From assembly GCA_003252145.1 (NCBI GenBank), contig QKDJ01000224.1, positions 1 to 7,021 of the forward strand: a DNA stretch of 7,021 nt, written 5' to 3'. The notes under the pieces were generated by a model. It was not told the origin of the DNA, searched no databases, and saw only the letters and a list, made by a program, of their open reading frames with translations. Source of the stretch: Azovibrio restrictus. Lineage in GTDB: Bacteria; Pseudomonadota; Gammaproteobacteria; Burkholderiales; Rhodocyclaceae. Of this stretch, positions 1 to 6,330 are shown piece by piece (within the stretch, counting starts at the first letter, position 1; each line of letters starts with the position of its first letter). Made by a program: the position numbers and the translations under genes.

Positions 1-384
1 GAATTGTTGCATCCATTGGGCAAAGGCCTGGGGGCCTGAGCCGGTTTCGCTGGGGAGTTCGCCCTTGGGCAGGGTGTGCAGAGTTCTGATCTGGCCAGGG
101 ACGATACCGATTACCAACCACTGTTCGCCGGCTTCGATCAGGACGATTCGCTCCTTGGGACCCAGCGCAATACCGCCCAGCAGTTTGAGCCCACCTTGGC
201 CAAAACCCTTGCCACCGAGAAAGCGGCGAGCCAAGAAGGCAAACAACAGTAGTAGACCGATGATGAGGGCTAGGCCCAGGAAGGCCTGCAGGAAGGCGCC
301 TGAGCCGACTCCGGGCCCGGGTTCAGCCTCGGCAGCGAGGGCGACGCCTGGAAATATGAGACTGGCAGATATGAAAGAACGCAT
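1..384 (-). CDS. fliO: Flagellar export apparatus assembly protein FliO, N-terminal part (runs off the window at position 1)
   Basis: The visible part is 128 codons. In known systems FliO is an inner-membrane protein that helps FliP form its ring before FliQ and FliR join the export gate. The N-terminus (MRSFISASLIFPGVALAAEA) looks like a short signal-peptide-like segment with a possible cleavage site after ALAA near residue 18. A strong membrane helix follows at about residues 31-52, then basic residues (ARRF) and a glycine-rich cytoplasmic start. Next comes the FliO core at about residues 66-108 (LKLLGGIALGPKERIVLIE, then EQWLVIGI and LHTLP). The ATG at 384 is the only plausible start: an in-frame TAA lies shortly upstream, with no other start codon between. 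There is no Shine-Dalgarno sequence, because a terminator-like hairpin and its T-run occupy the leader. The C-terminus is outside the window. The position after fliN supports the call. Confidence 0.93.
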   Translation of the reverse strand, partial: MRSFISASLIFPGVALAAEAEPGPGVGSGAFLQAFLGLALIIGLLLLFAFLARRFLGGKGFGQGGLKLLGGIALGPKERIVLIEAGEQWLVIGIVPGQIRTLHTLPKGELPSETGSGPQAFAQWMQQF

Positions 385-411
385 AAAAAACGCGGGCTGA
401 TAAACCCGCGT
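385..411 (-). terminator. Terminator-like hairpin in the fliN-fliO gap, abutting the fliO start
   Basis: On the minus strand, ACGCGGG (411-405) pairs with CCCGCGT (396-390). The stem is extended by a U-G and a U-A pair, leaving a UATC loop, and is followed by a T-run that ends directly at the fliO ATG (384). The T-run is six bases at 390-385, the first of which may pair with A411. This is the classic form of a Rho-independent terminator for minus-strand transcription. In the plus direction the stem is preceded by A's and followed by tatctt, so it would not work that way. It probably gives partial termination or attenuation, since fliO and presumably fliP-Q-R lie downstream. It could also mask the fliO ribosome-binding region. 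Activity is inferred from form only. Confidence 0.72.
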
Positions 412-427
412 ATCTTAGAACAAAGTG

Positions 428-442
428 GCCACCTGAGGTGGC
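428..442 (-). repeat. Short perfect inverted repeat in the fliN-fliO gap
   Basis: GCCACC and GGTGGC flank a three-base loop, giving a 6-bp GC-rich stem upstream of the terminator-like hairpin in the transcript. No T-run follows it on the minus strand, so it is not a terminator alone. It overlaps an 8-bp palindrome, GTGGCCAC, at 425-432. It may stabilise the 3' end of fliN mRNA or be chance. Confidence 0.4.
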
Positions 443-471
443 TGGTTCGTATGTAGAGGTCTGGCTGTGGT

Positions 472-957
472 TCAGCGCCCCAGTTTACGCATGCGTTCGG
501 AGGGGGTGATGATGTCCGTCAGACGGATACCAAACTTGTCATTCACCACCACCACTTCACCCTGGGCAATGAGGGTGCCGTTCACCAGCACATCCATGGG
601 TTCGCCAGCCATGGCATCCAGTTCCACCACGGAGCCGTGAGCCAGTTGCAGCAGGTTTTTGATGGTGATCTTGGTACGCCCCAACTCCACCGTCATCTGC
701 ACGGGAATGTCCAGGATCATGTCCAGTTCATTCATCATGCTGCCGGCGGCTCCAGCGGGGGAACCAAAGGACGGGAAGATGTCGGCGGGTGCGGCTTGCG
801 CGGCTGCAGCCTGAGGGGGGGCATCGTCAGCTACGGCCTGCTCGGCCATGGCCGCCGCCCAGTCATCTTCAGAAATTGCTTCTTCCGGGGTGTCTTCTGC
901 CCCCCCGGCATCCATGCCCATGCTGGCCATGGCTTCGGAGAGTTCGTCATCAGCCAT
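472..957 (-). CDS. fliN: Flagellar motor switch protein FliN
   Basis: FliN is the most abundant C-ring subunit. It sits at the base of the rotor, takes part in direction switching, and docks the FliH-FliI export complex. The product is 161 residues, against about 137 in E. coli; the extra length is in the N-terminus. Residues 1-73 are acidic and alanine/proline-rich, with DDWAAAMAEQ near 31-40, and look disordered. Residues 75-161 form the SpoA/C-ring domain: MNELDMILDIPVQMTVELGR, then TIKNLLQLAHGSVVELD, EPMDVLVNG, GEVVVVNDKFGIRLTDI and the terminal RMRKLGR. I chose the ATG at 957 over an upstream in-frame ATG at 981 because it has a good AGGAG at 971-967. This start overlaps the end of fliM by 8 bp, suggesting translational coupling. 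Two seven-base G/C runs (815-821 and 900-906) lie in the N-terminal region. Confidence 0.97.
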   Translation of the reverse strand: MADDELSEAMASMGMDAGGAEDTPEEAISEDDWAAAMAEQAVADDAPPQAAAAQAAPADIFPSFGSPAGAAGSMMNELDMILDIPVQMTVELGRTKITIKNLLQLAHGSVVELDAMAGEPMDVLVNGTLIAQGEVVVVNDKFGIRLTDIITPSERMRKLGR

Positions 958-1960
958 TCTTTGTTTCTCCTGATACGGCATCCTGATTGGATTCCGTGGT
1001 AACGAAGCGTTCGAGTTTCAAGGCGTATTGGCCATTTTGCTGGCCATAGCGGCATTCCATCAGGTGCACTCCATCCACGTCCACCTGCAGCATGTCCGGG
1101 ATGGTGAGAGGGATGACGTCACCCGCCTTGAGTTTGAGGATTTGTCCCAGCGTGATGTTGGTGTGACCCAGTTGGGCCACCAGCTCCACTTCAGCCCCCT
1201 GCAGTTGCTTGCGCAACAGGCTGATCCAGCGTTTGTCGGACGACAGCTGGTCGCTCTGCATGGTGCTGTAGAGCAGGTCACGGATGGGTTCGATCATGGA
1301 ATAGGGGAAGCAGATGTGCATATCTGCTGCAGCTCCCCCGAATTCCAATGTGAAAGAGGTGGAAATAACAATTTCGGAAGGGGTCGCGATATTGGCGAAC
1401 TGGGAGTTCATTTCCGACCGGATGTATTCGAAATTGATATCGAAAACCGGCTTCCAGGAGCGACCATATTCGGCAAAGACGACGCCCAGCAAGCCCTGGA
1501 TGATGCGCTGCTCCGTCGCGGTGAAGTCCCGCCCTTCAACCCGGGAGTGGAAGCGGCCATCACCACCAAACATGTTGTCTACCACCAGAAAGACCAGATT
1601 GGGGTCAAAGACAAACAGGGATGTGCCGCGCAAGGGCTTGGCTGCTACCAGGTTCAGGTTGGTGGGCACCACCAGATTGCGGATGAATTCGCTGTATTTC
1701 TGAACCCGAATGGGACCCACGGAAATTTCCGTGTTGCGATGCATGTAATTGAACATGCCAATACGCAGATAACGGGCAAAGCGTTCGTTGATCAGTTCCA
1801 GGGTGGGCATGCGCCCACGGACGATTCGTTCCTGCGTGCCTAAATTGTAGGAGCGGACATCGGCGCCATCACTGGAGGTCTCCTCCTGCTCGTCAGCCTC
1901 CCCCGTGACGCCCTTCAGTAGGGCATCAACTTCTTCCTGGGAGAGAAAATCACCGGCCAT
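950..1960 (-). CDS. fliM: Flagellar motor switch protein FliM
   Basis: FliM is the C-ring protein that binds phosphorylated CheY and passes the switch signal to FliG. The product is 336 residues, the usual length. The N-terminal CheY-binding motif is intact at residues 6-15 (LSQEEVDALL) and is followed by an acidic linker to about residue 33. The middle CheC-like domain, roughly 45-235, carries the FliG-contacting loop FGGDGR at 131-136 and conserved stretches such as MPTLELINERFAR and FTATEQRII. The C-terminal SpoA domain at about 255-320 (EVELVAQLG, then ITLGQILKLKAGDVIPL) pairs with FliN. The short polar tail at 321-336 overlaps the fliN start. A weak GGAA (1972-1969) lies eight bases before the ATG. 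fliL ends 20 bp upstream, which is consistent with one operon. An intact CheY-binding motif implies chemotactic control of rotation. Confidence 0.98.
   Translation of the reverse strand: MAGDFLSQEEVDALLKGVTGEADEQEETSSDGADVRSYNLGTQERIVRGRMPTLELINERFARYLRIGMFNYMHRNTEISVGPIRVQKYSEFIRNLVVPTNLNLVAAKPLRGTSLFVFDPNLVFLVVDNMFGGDGRFHSRVEGRDFTATEQRIIQGLLGVVFAEYGRSWKPVFDINFEYIRSEMNSQFANIATPSEIVISTSFTLEFGGAAADMHICFPYSMIEPIRDLLYSTMQSDQLSSDKRWISLLRKQLQGAEVELVAQLGHTNITLGQILKLKAGDVIPLTIPDMLQVDVDGVHLMECRYGQQNGQYALKLERFVTTESNQDAVSGETKNG
967..971 (-). promoter_or_regulatory. fliN ribosome-binding site
   Basis: AGGAG lies nine bases upstream of the ATG at 957, inside the end of fliM. It decides the fliN start: the alternative ATG at 981 has only an AGG directly against it. 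Confidence 0.75.
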
Positions 1961-1980
1961 GAGCGAGGTTCCAGAGCGAT

Positions 1981-2535
1981 TTACTGAATGATGAAGGAGG
2001 TGAACAAGACCGACTTGACCGGACCTTCGGGCGCAGCGCCTTTGGCAGGGGGCTCAAGAATAGTGTTCACCTCGTTCTTGATTTCTTCTGCCAGCTTTTC
2101 CTTACCTTCTTTGCCCATGAGTTCCGAGGCTTTCTTGCTGGACAGGATCAAGGTCAGGTTGTTACGGATGCGGGGCATCTGGGCTTTGATATGGGCGTCT
2201 ACTTCCATGTCGTCCAGTTCCAGGGCCATAACCACTTGCATGTACTGATCCCCTTGTTCAGCTTCGGGAACCAGATTGACTGTAAAGGCATCCAGATTCA
2301 CGAAAACGGGTACGGCGTGAGGATCGGCTTTTTTCTTTTCTTTCTTGACCGCAGCTGTAGCAACTTCTTCCTCATCTGCGTGCTCATCGCTGTTATTGGT
2401 GAGCAGCAGGAAGGCGACGCCCGCGCCTGCAAGCAGAAGCAGGAAGACAAAGATCAGGATGATGATCAGCAGCTTCTTGCTCTTTTTGGGAGGGGTTTCC
2501 CCATCGGTAGCAGCGGGTTTGGCGTCCTTGGCCAT
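1981..2535 (-). CDS. fliL: Flagellar basal body-associated protein FliL
   Basis: FliL is a single-pass inner-membrane protein that surrounds or supports the stators and aids torque at high load. The product is 184 residues. The short cytoplasmic N-terminus is lysine-rich (PPKKSKK at 15-21). One strong membrane helix spans about 22-45 (LLIIILIFVFLLLLAGAG and onward). A charged linker of E/K/D residues runs to about 70. The periplasmic domain follows at about 74-184, with VFVNLDAFTVNL near 77-88, YMQVVMALEL near 98-107 and IRNNLTLILSSK near 123-134. It ends with the family-typical VLFTSFIIQ. The ATG at 2535 has a good AGGAG (2545-2541) five bases upstream. fliK ends 48 bp upstream and fliM starts 20 bp downstream. 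Confidence 0.96.
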   Translation of the reverse strand: MAKDAKPAATDGETPPKKSKKLLIIILIFVFLLLLAGAGVAFLLLTNNSDEHADEEEVATAAVKKEKKKADPHAVPVFVNLDAFTVNLVPEAEQGDQYMQVVMALELDDMEVDAHIKAQMPRIRNNLTLILSSKKASELMGKEGKEKLAEEIKNEVNTILEPPAKGAAPEGPVKSVLFTSFIIQ

Positions 2536-2540
2536 GCAAT

Positions 2541-2545
2541 CTCCT
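2541..2545 (-). promoter_or_regulatory. fliL ribosome-binding site
   Basis: A clear AGGAG lies five bases before the fliL ATG at 2535, in the 48-bp gap after fliK. The rest of that gap (2546-2583) is AT-rich around 2550-2565, with no promoter or hairpin that I can support. Confidence 0.7.
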
Positions 2546-2583
2546 GTGAATTCTTATTTATGAACTTGGGTCTAGCCGTGAGT

Positions 2584-3642
2584 TCAGGCAAACAGATCAA
2601 CCAAGCCATTTCCCCCTCTTGAGACGGAACCGTGGCTGGTGGTTGCATCGACCCCAAGTATAGCCTCATCCCCTGAGCTCCGTGAGCCGGAGGAGAAGCG
2701 GGGTTGATCCTGGGTTGGCGCATCCTGCCGGGCCTGGGTGCCCACTTGGGCCTGACCTAATGAAATGCCGGCGCTCGCCAACATTTCTCGCAAGCGCGGC
2801 ATGGCATCTTCAATGGCTTGACGGACTTCTGGGGTTGCTGCGGTAAAGACAGCAGATGCTTGATCAGCATCCAGCTTCAGTGAAATCTGCAGGGGGCCCA
2901 AGTGAGCCGGGTTGAGACTCAGCTGCGCCTGCTGTTGGTCCTGGCGAGCCATCCAGACGATCTTCTCGCCAAATTCCTGGGCCCATTGTCCACTTTGCAC
3001 GGGCGACTGCAGGGCCTGTTGCGAGTTGGTGGCATCAGTCCCCTTGGCGGCTGCGGCATGCTGGGCCGCCAAGGCTTGGTTCAGCGTAAACGCAGGTTGG
3101 GCGTTGCCGTGATTCTCTTCTGCTGCGGCAAGATTTGCCGAGTTGCCGTTTTGCGTGCCCAATTCATTCATTGCCTTGCCTAGAAAAGCCGAAAGCTTGT
3201 CCTTTACGCCTGGTCCGTCAGCAGACAGAGCATCCAGGCTGGCATCACCATCAAGTATGCTGGCAAGGGTTTGGGAAGGAATGGATGAGGGCAATTGCAA
3301 GGTGCCGAGAATGCCCACATCGGTGGCGCCTTCTTCGGAATCGGCACTTCCACGCTTACGCGTCAGTTCCATGAGGGATTGCAATCGGTCAGCCAGATTG
3401 CCTTGGCCGTCGCTGGTCTGGCCCGTCAGTTGTGCCCAGAGGGCTATGGCGCCAGTATCCTGGGTATCAGGGAGTTCAATCAAAGGAACACCAGGAATCA
3501 GGTTTTCCATTCCGCTGGCGTCCGTACCTCCCATCAATTGGGCAAATAGGCCGGAAAAGCCGCTGCCGGCTTCGGTGCTGGCCCCTTCGGCTGCGGTAGC
3601 AAGGGTGGGGGACGCCGAAACTGAGATTGGGGTAATGGCCAT
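2584..3642 (-). CDS. fliK: Flagellar hook-length control protein FliK
   Basis: FliK is an exported molecular ruler. When the hook is complete, its C-terminal domain acts on FlhB to switch export from hook to filament proteins. The product is 352 residues, somewhat shorter than the 375-405 of enteric FliK. Residues 1-210 are low-complexity, rich in A/G/S/T/Q and poorly conserved, as expected for the ruler region. The C-terminal hook-length domain is at about 215-305: WAQEFGEKIVWMARQDQQQ, then the hallmark LSLNPAHLGPLQISLKLD at 241-258, and RQAIEDAMPRLREMLASAGI. A Q/S/G-rich tail ends in DLFA. I chose the ATG at 3642 over an upstream in-frame codon at 3696 because GAGGG (3655-3651) lies eight bases before it and the resulting MAITPI start is more typical. 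The 105-bp gap from fliJ is the longest in the cluster. Confidence 0.93.
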   Translation of the reverse strand: MAITPISVSASPTLATAAEGASTEAGSGFSGLFAQLMGGTDASGMENLIPGVPLIELPDTQDTGAIALWAQLTGQTSDGQGNLADRLQSLMELTRKRGSADSEEGATDVGILGTLQLPSSIPSQTLASILDGDASLDALSADGPGVKDKLSAFLGKAMNELGTQNGNSANLAAAEENHGNAQPAFTLNQALAAQHAAAAKGTDATNSQQALQSPVQSGQWAQEFGEKIVWMARQDQQQAQLSLNPAHLGPLQISLKLDADQASAVFTAATPEVRQAIEDAMPRLREMLASAGISLGQAQVGTQARQDAPTQDQPRFSSGSRSSGDEAILGVDATTSHGSVSRGGNGLVDLFA

Positions 3643-3650
3643 GGAATCTG

Positions 3651-3655
3651 CCCTC
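3651..3655 (-). promoter_or_regulatory. fliK ribosome-binding site
   Basis: GAGGG lies eight bases upstream of the ATG at 3642 and supports that start over the in-frame alternative at 3696, which would add 18 residues. Confidence 0.6.
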
Positions 3656-3747
3656 GTAAAAGCTGTTTGATCAGCTAAAAGCAAGTGCCATACCAACTAA
3701 AGATTTTTGTGTTGCCGGTGTTTGGAATGTGAGGCCCGGCTGTGGCG

Positions 3748-4200
3748 TCAGCCCTTGTCCGGAAGGCTGTCCTGAAAGCGGCGGGCTGCAAATTCGTCCA
3801 GTTGCTTTTGTTCCTGGCGATTTTCTTTTTTCTGCACCGCCGTAGCATGGCGATGGGCCAGGGTGTCGATGGCTTTCAGGCGAGTGTTCTGCTCTTTCCA
3901 GTGTTGCTGGCCGGCTTCCGTATTGCGGGCCGAGGCATTGACCACTTCCTGCTGCTGTTGGATGGCCTCGTCGATTTTGGCAAGGAAGTCCTGATAATTC
4001 TGCCAGGCCTGAAGGGTGAGTCCTTGAGTCTGGGCGTCCCGAAAGCGTTGGGCGTATTCCGCCCGGTACTGACTCAGGAGTTCCAGGCGACCTCTGGCAT
4101 TCTGTTCCGTAGCCACAAGTTGGCCCAGTTGCCGGGTGGCTTCGTCGGCCCGGTCATGCATCAAGTCCAGCAAAGGCTGAAGGGTAAAATCCTTGGACAT
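3748..4200 (-). CDS. fliJ: Flagellar export protein FliJ
   Basis: FliJ is the small stalk-like subunit of the flagellar export ATPase. It sits in the centre of the FliI hexamer, contacts FlhA, and helps recycle export chaperones. The product is 150 residues, close to the usual 147. It starts with the typical (M)xxxFxLQxLLDL pattern (FTLQPLLDLMHDRADEA at 5-21). The rest is predicted to be almost entirely helical: two long, Q/E/K/R-rich antiparallel coiled-coil helices, about 10-58 and 74-145, joined around LTLQAWQNYQDFLAKID. There is no signal peptide or membrane segment. It starts 10 bp after the fliI stop with no clear Shine-Dalgarno sequence, so translation is probably coupled to fliI. Sequence conservation in this family is low, so the call rests on length, N-terminal pattern, coiled-coil character and position. 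Confidence 0.92.
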   Translation of the reverse strand: MSKDFTLQPLLDLMHDRADEATRQLGQLVATEQNARGRLELLSQYRAEYAQRFRDAQTQGLTLQAWQNYQDFLAKIDEAIQQQQEVVNASARNTEAGQQHWKEQNTRLKAIDTLAHRHATAVQKKENRQEQKQLDEFAARRFQDSLPDKG

Positions 4201-4210
4201 GGACTAGATT

Positions 4211-5620
4211 CTAGCCCGGCTGTTCGAATAGGGTACGTAATCCTTCCACGCTGGCGTCGAATAGGGCGCATTCGCCAAAGTTCTGCTGGAGAAAGCCCTC
4301 CATGCGCGGGTAGAGGCTGACGGCCTGGTCCAGCACCGGGTCGGAGCCAGGGACGTAGGCGCCCACGGCAATAAGATCCCGAGCCCGTTGGTAACGGGAG
4401 AAGAGCACCTTGAAGCGGCGGATCAGGTCAAAGTGGGCAGGGGAAATCAGGTTCACCATGGCCCGGCTGATGGACTGCTCGATATCAATGGCCGGGTAAT
4501 GCCCCGCATCCCCCAGGGTGCGGGAGAGTACGATGTGGCCGTCGAGAATGGCTCGGGCCGAGTCGGCAATGGGGTCCTGCTGGTCGTCCCCTTCGGCCAG
4601 CACGGTATAGAAGGCGGTAATGGAGCCTCCACCTTCGGGACCATTGCCGGCCCGTTCCACTAGTTGAGGCAGGCGGGCAAAGACGGAGGGCGGATAACCT
4701 CGGGTAGCCGGAGGTTCACCAATGGCCAGGGCAATTTCCCGCTGGGCCATGGCATAACGGGTTAGGGAATCCATGATGAGCAGGACCTGTTTGCCCTGAT
4801 CCCGAAAGTATTCAGCCAGGGTTGTGGCGTAGGCGGCACCTTGGAGCCGCATCAGGGGGCCAGTATCGGCTGGGGCAGCCACCACCACGGCCCGGGCCAT
4901 GCCAGGCTCTCCCAGGATCTGCTCGATGAACTCCTTAACTTCGCGGCCCCGTTCGCCGATCAGGCCCACCACGATCACTTCTGCATCCGTGTAGCGGGCC
5001 ATCATGCCCAGGAGCATGGATTTACCCACGCCGGAGCCGGCAAAAAGCCCCATCCGCTGGCCTCGTCCCACGGTCAGCATGCCGTTGATGGCACGCACCC
5101 CCACATCCAGAACATGTTCGATGGGCGCACGACTCATGGGGTTGTAGGGGCGGCTCTGCAAGGAGCGTTGAGCTTCCGGGTGCAAGGGGCCCTTGTTGTC
5201 CAGAGGGCGGCCTACACCATCCACGACGCGGCCCAGTAAAGATTCACCAACCGGGACCTGCTTGGCCCGGTCTATGGCACGCCGCCGCTGGTAGCCTCGA
5301 TTGCCGATTTTTGGGGGGGAGAGGGGAGGGTCTACCGCCAATACCCGGGCCCCGGGGGAAAGACCGTACACGTCGTCCGAGGGCATAAGGAAAAGCTTTT
5401 CCCCGGCAAAGCCGACAACCTCTGCTTCCACAGGGTTGCCGCTGGCAGGTAATACCTTGCAGGTGCTGCCCAGTGGGAGCTTGAGGCCGGAGGCTTCCAT
5501 GACCAGACCGTTGATCCGGGTCAGGTGGCCACTGGTGAGCAAAGGGTCGGCTTGGCTGGCTGATTCCTGGGCCTGGGTCAGCAGAGAACTCCAGGCCTGC
5601 AAGCGGTCATCGGCAGTCAT
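4211..5620 (-). CDS. fliI: Flagellum-specific ATPase FliI
   Basis: FliI is the hexameric ATPase of flagellar type III export, related to the F1 beta subunit. It acts at the cytoplasmic face of the export gate with FliH and FliJ. The product is 469 residues. The N-terminal barrel includes [17 protein letters not shown] near 38-54. The Walker A motif GSGVGKS is at 195-201. [11 protein letters not shown] at 221-231 carries the catalytic glutamate (about E223). The Walker B motif VLLIMDS is at 279-285, followed by [25 protein letters not shown], as in close homologues. The C-terminal helical part ends near EQPG. I chose the ATG at 5620 because it overlaps the fliH stop as ATGA; a GTG at 5638 would add six residues. 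Residues about 98-118 form a proline-rich and then basic linker (PPLSPPK, then [11 protein letters not shown]), roughly 14 residues longer than I recall in Salmonella FliI. Confidence 0.98.
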   Translation of the reverse strand: MTADDRLQAWSSLLTQAQESASQADPLLTSGHLTRINGLVMEASGLKLPLGSTCKVLPASGNPVEAEVVGFAGEKLFLMPSDDVYGLSPGARVLAVDPPLSPPKIGNRGYQRRRAIDRAKQVPVGESLLGRVVDGVGRPLDNKGPLHPEAQRSLQSRPYNPMSRAPIEHVLDVGVRAINGMLTVGRGQRMGLFAGSGVGKSMLLGMMARYTDAEVIVVGLIGERGREVKEFIEQILGEPGMARAVVVAAPADTGPLMRLQGAAYATTLAEYFRDQGKQVLLIMDSLTRYAMAQREIALAIGEPPATRGYPPSVFARLPQLVERAGNGPEGGGSITAFYTVLAEGDDQQDPIADSARAILDGHIVLSRTLGDAGHYPAIDIEQSISRAMVNLISPAHFDLIRRFKVLFSRYQRARDLIAVGAYVPGSDPVLDQAVSLYPRMEGFLQQNFGECALFDASVEGLRTLFEQPG

Positions 5621-6327
5621 GGCTGTTGGTCCAGCCACTCCGTGGTTACGCCTATGGCTTCCAGGGTTCGGCGCCAGCGAGTGGGGGCTGTGGCATCAAC
5701 TTCGCTGCTGCCGGCTCGAAGCATGCAGCCACCAGGGTCAATCTCAGACTCTTCCTGGATATGCCAACCGGCATGACTGAATTGGTCACCCAGATGCTCG
5801 CGGACCAAGTCGGCCTCCGTGGGATTGAGCAGCAGAGTGACGGGGCCATGGTGCAGGGGAAGCGCCGCCAGGGCCTCCCGAATAATGGTGAGTAGCGCTT
5901 CCGGCTTGACGTGAATGGTTGCCTTGGTGATCTGGCGTGCCACTTCCAGGCCGCAGGCCAGCAGGCTTTCGGCCATCTGCTGGTCCATTTCTGTCAGGGC
6001 GGTTTCCAGGCCTTTGCAAAGGGCGCTCAGCTGAGCAATTTGCTCCTGAACGGCAGCTTGACCCGCGGCGAGCGCTTCCTGATGGCCCGCCTGGTAGCCC
6101 GCCTCATAGCCTTCGTTGTGGGCTTCATTGTGGATACGCTCCACATCTTCGGCAGTGGGGAGGGGGATGTGGCTTACCGACACTTCCTGAACATCGGGTT
6201 CAGGAGCAGAGGAGGCGAGGTCCTCTTGTGGAGCCTGGGGCTCCGGAGGTTGTGCTGGGGCGTTGAAATCGTCGGCTTCCCAGCGCGTATAGGCCTGAAG
6301 TTGCTCTTTCGGGATATAGCTGGCCAT
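5617..6327 (-). CDS. fliH: Flagellar assembly protein FliH (regulator of the FliI ATPase)
   Basis: FliH forms a dimer that binds the FliI N-terminus, restrains its ATPase activity and anchors it to the C-ring through FliN. The product is 236 residues, matching the usual 230-240. The N-terminus contains a Trp motif (YTRWEADDF at 13-21); N-terminal tryptophans of FliH are known to contact FliN and FlhA. A proline/glutamate-rich stretch runs from about 24 to 60. A GxxxG repeat helix follows: G73, G77, G81, with A85 and G89 in register. The ATP-synthase-stalk-like helical part is at about 92-155, and the C-terminal FliI-binding domain at about 160-225 includes the conserved [17 protein letters not shown] segment. 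It starts three bases after the fliG stop; an AAGG sits too close to act as a normal ribosome-binding site, so coupling to fliG is likely. It ends in an ATGA overlap with fliI. Confidence 0.96.
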   Translation of the reverse strand: MASYIPKEQLQAYTRWEADDFNAPAQPPEPQAPQEDLASSAPEPDVQEVSVSHIPLPTAEDVERIHNEAHNEGYEAGYQAGHQEALAAGQAAVQEQIAQLSALCKGLETALTEMDQQMAESLLACGLEVARQITKATIHVKPEALLTIIREALAALPLHHGPVTLLLNPTEADLVREHLGDQFSHAGWHIQEESEIDPGGCMLRAGSSEVDATAPTRWRRTLEAIGVTTEWLDQQP

Positions 6328-6330
6328 GCC

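Noticed and set aside
1028..1843. A 271-codon open frame on the plus strand, antisense to fliM
   Set aside because: It is fully inside the well-supported fliM, has no recognisable domain or ribosome-binding site, and has the H/Q-rich composition typical of the complement of a GC-biased gene.
2635..2642. GCTGGTGG, identical to the E. coli Chi octamer
   Set aside because: An 8-base match is expected by chance in a 7-kb GC-rich window, Chi sequences differ between lineages, and it lies within fliK codons.
3661..3676. Possible terminator before fliK (AGCTG/CAGCT stem with a few T's after it on the minus strand)
   Set aside because: The stem is only 5 bp, AT-flanked and followed by just three extra T's, which is too weak to call a terminator.
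4204..4214. CTAGATTCTAG inverted repeat at the fliI-fliJ junction
   Set aside because: It is only an 11-bp near-palindrome with one central base. It includes the fliI stop codon and is too short to claim as an operator or terminator.
3742..4320. Plus-strand open frame of 192 codons with hydrophobic stretches, across fliJ and the end of fliI
   Set aside because: It is the complement of the Q/E/K-rich fliJ coiled coil, which naturally reads as L/F-rich. No family resemblance or start signal was found.
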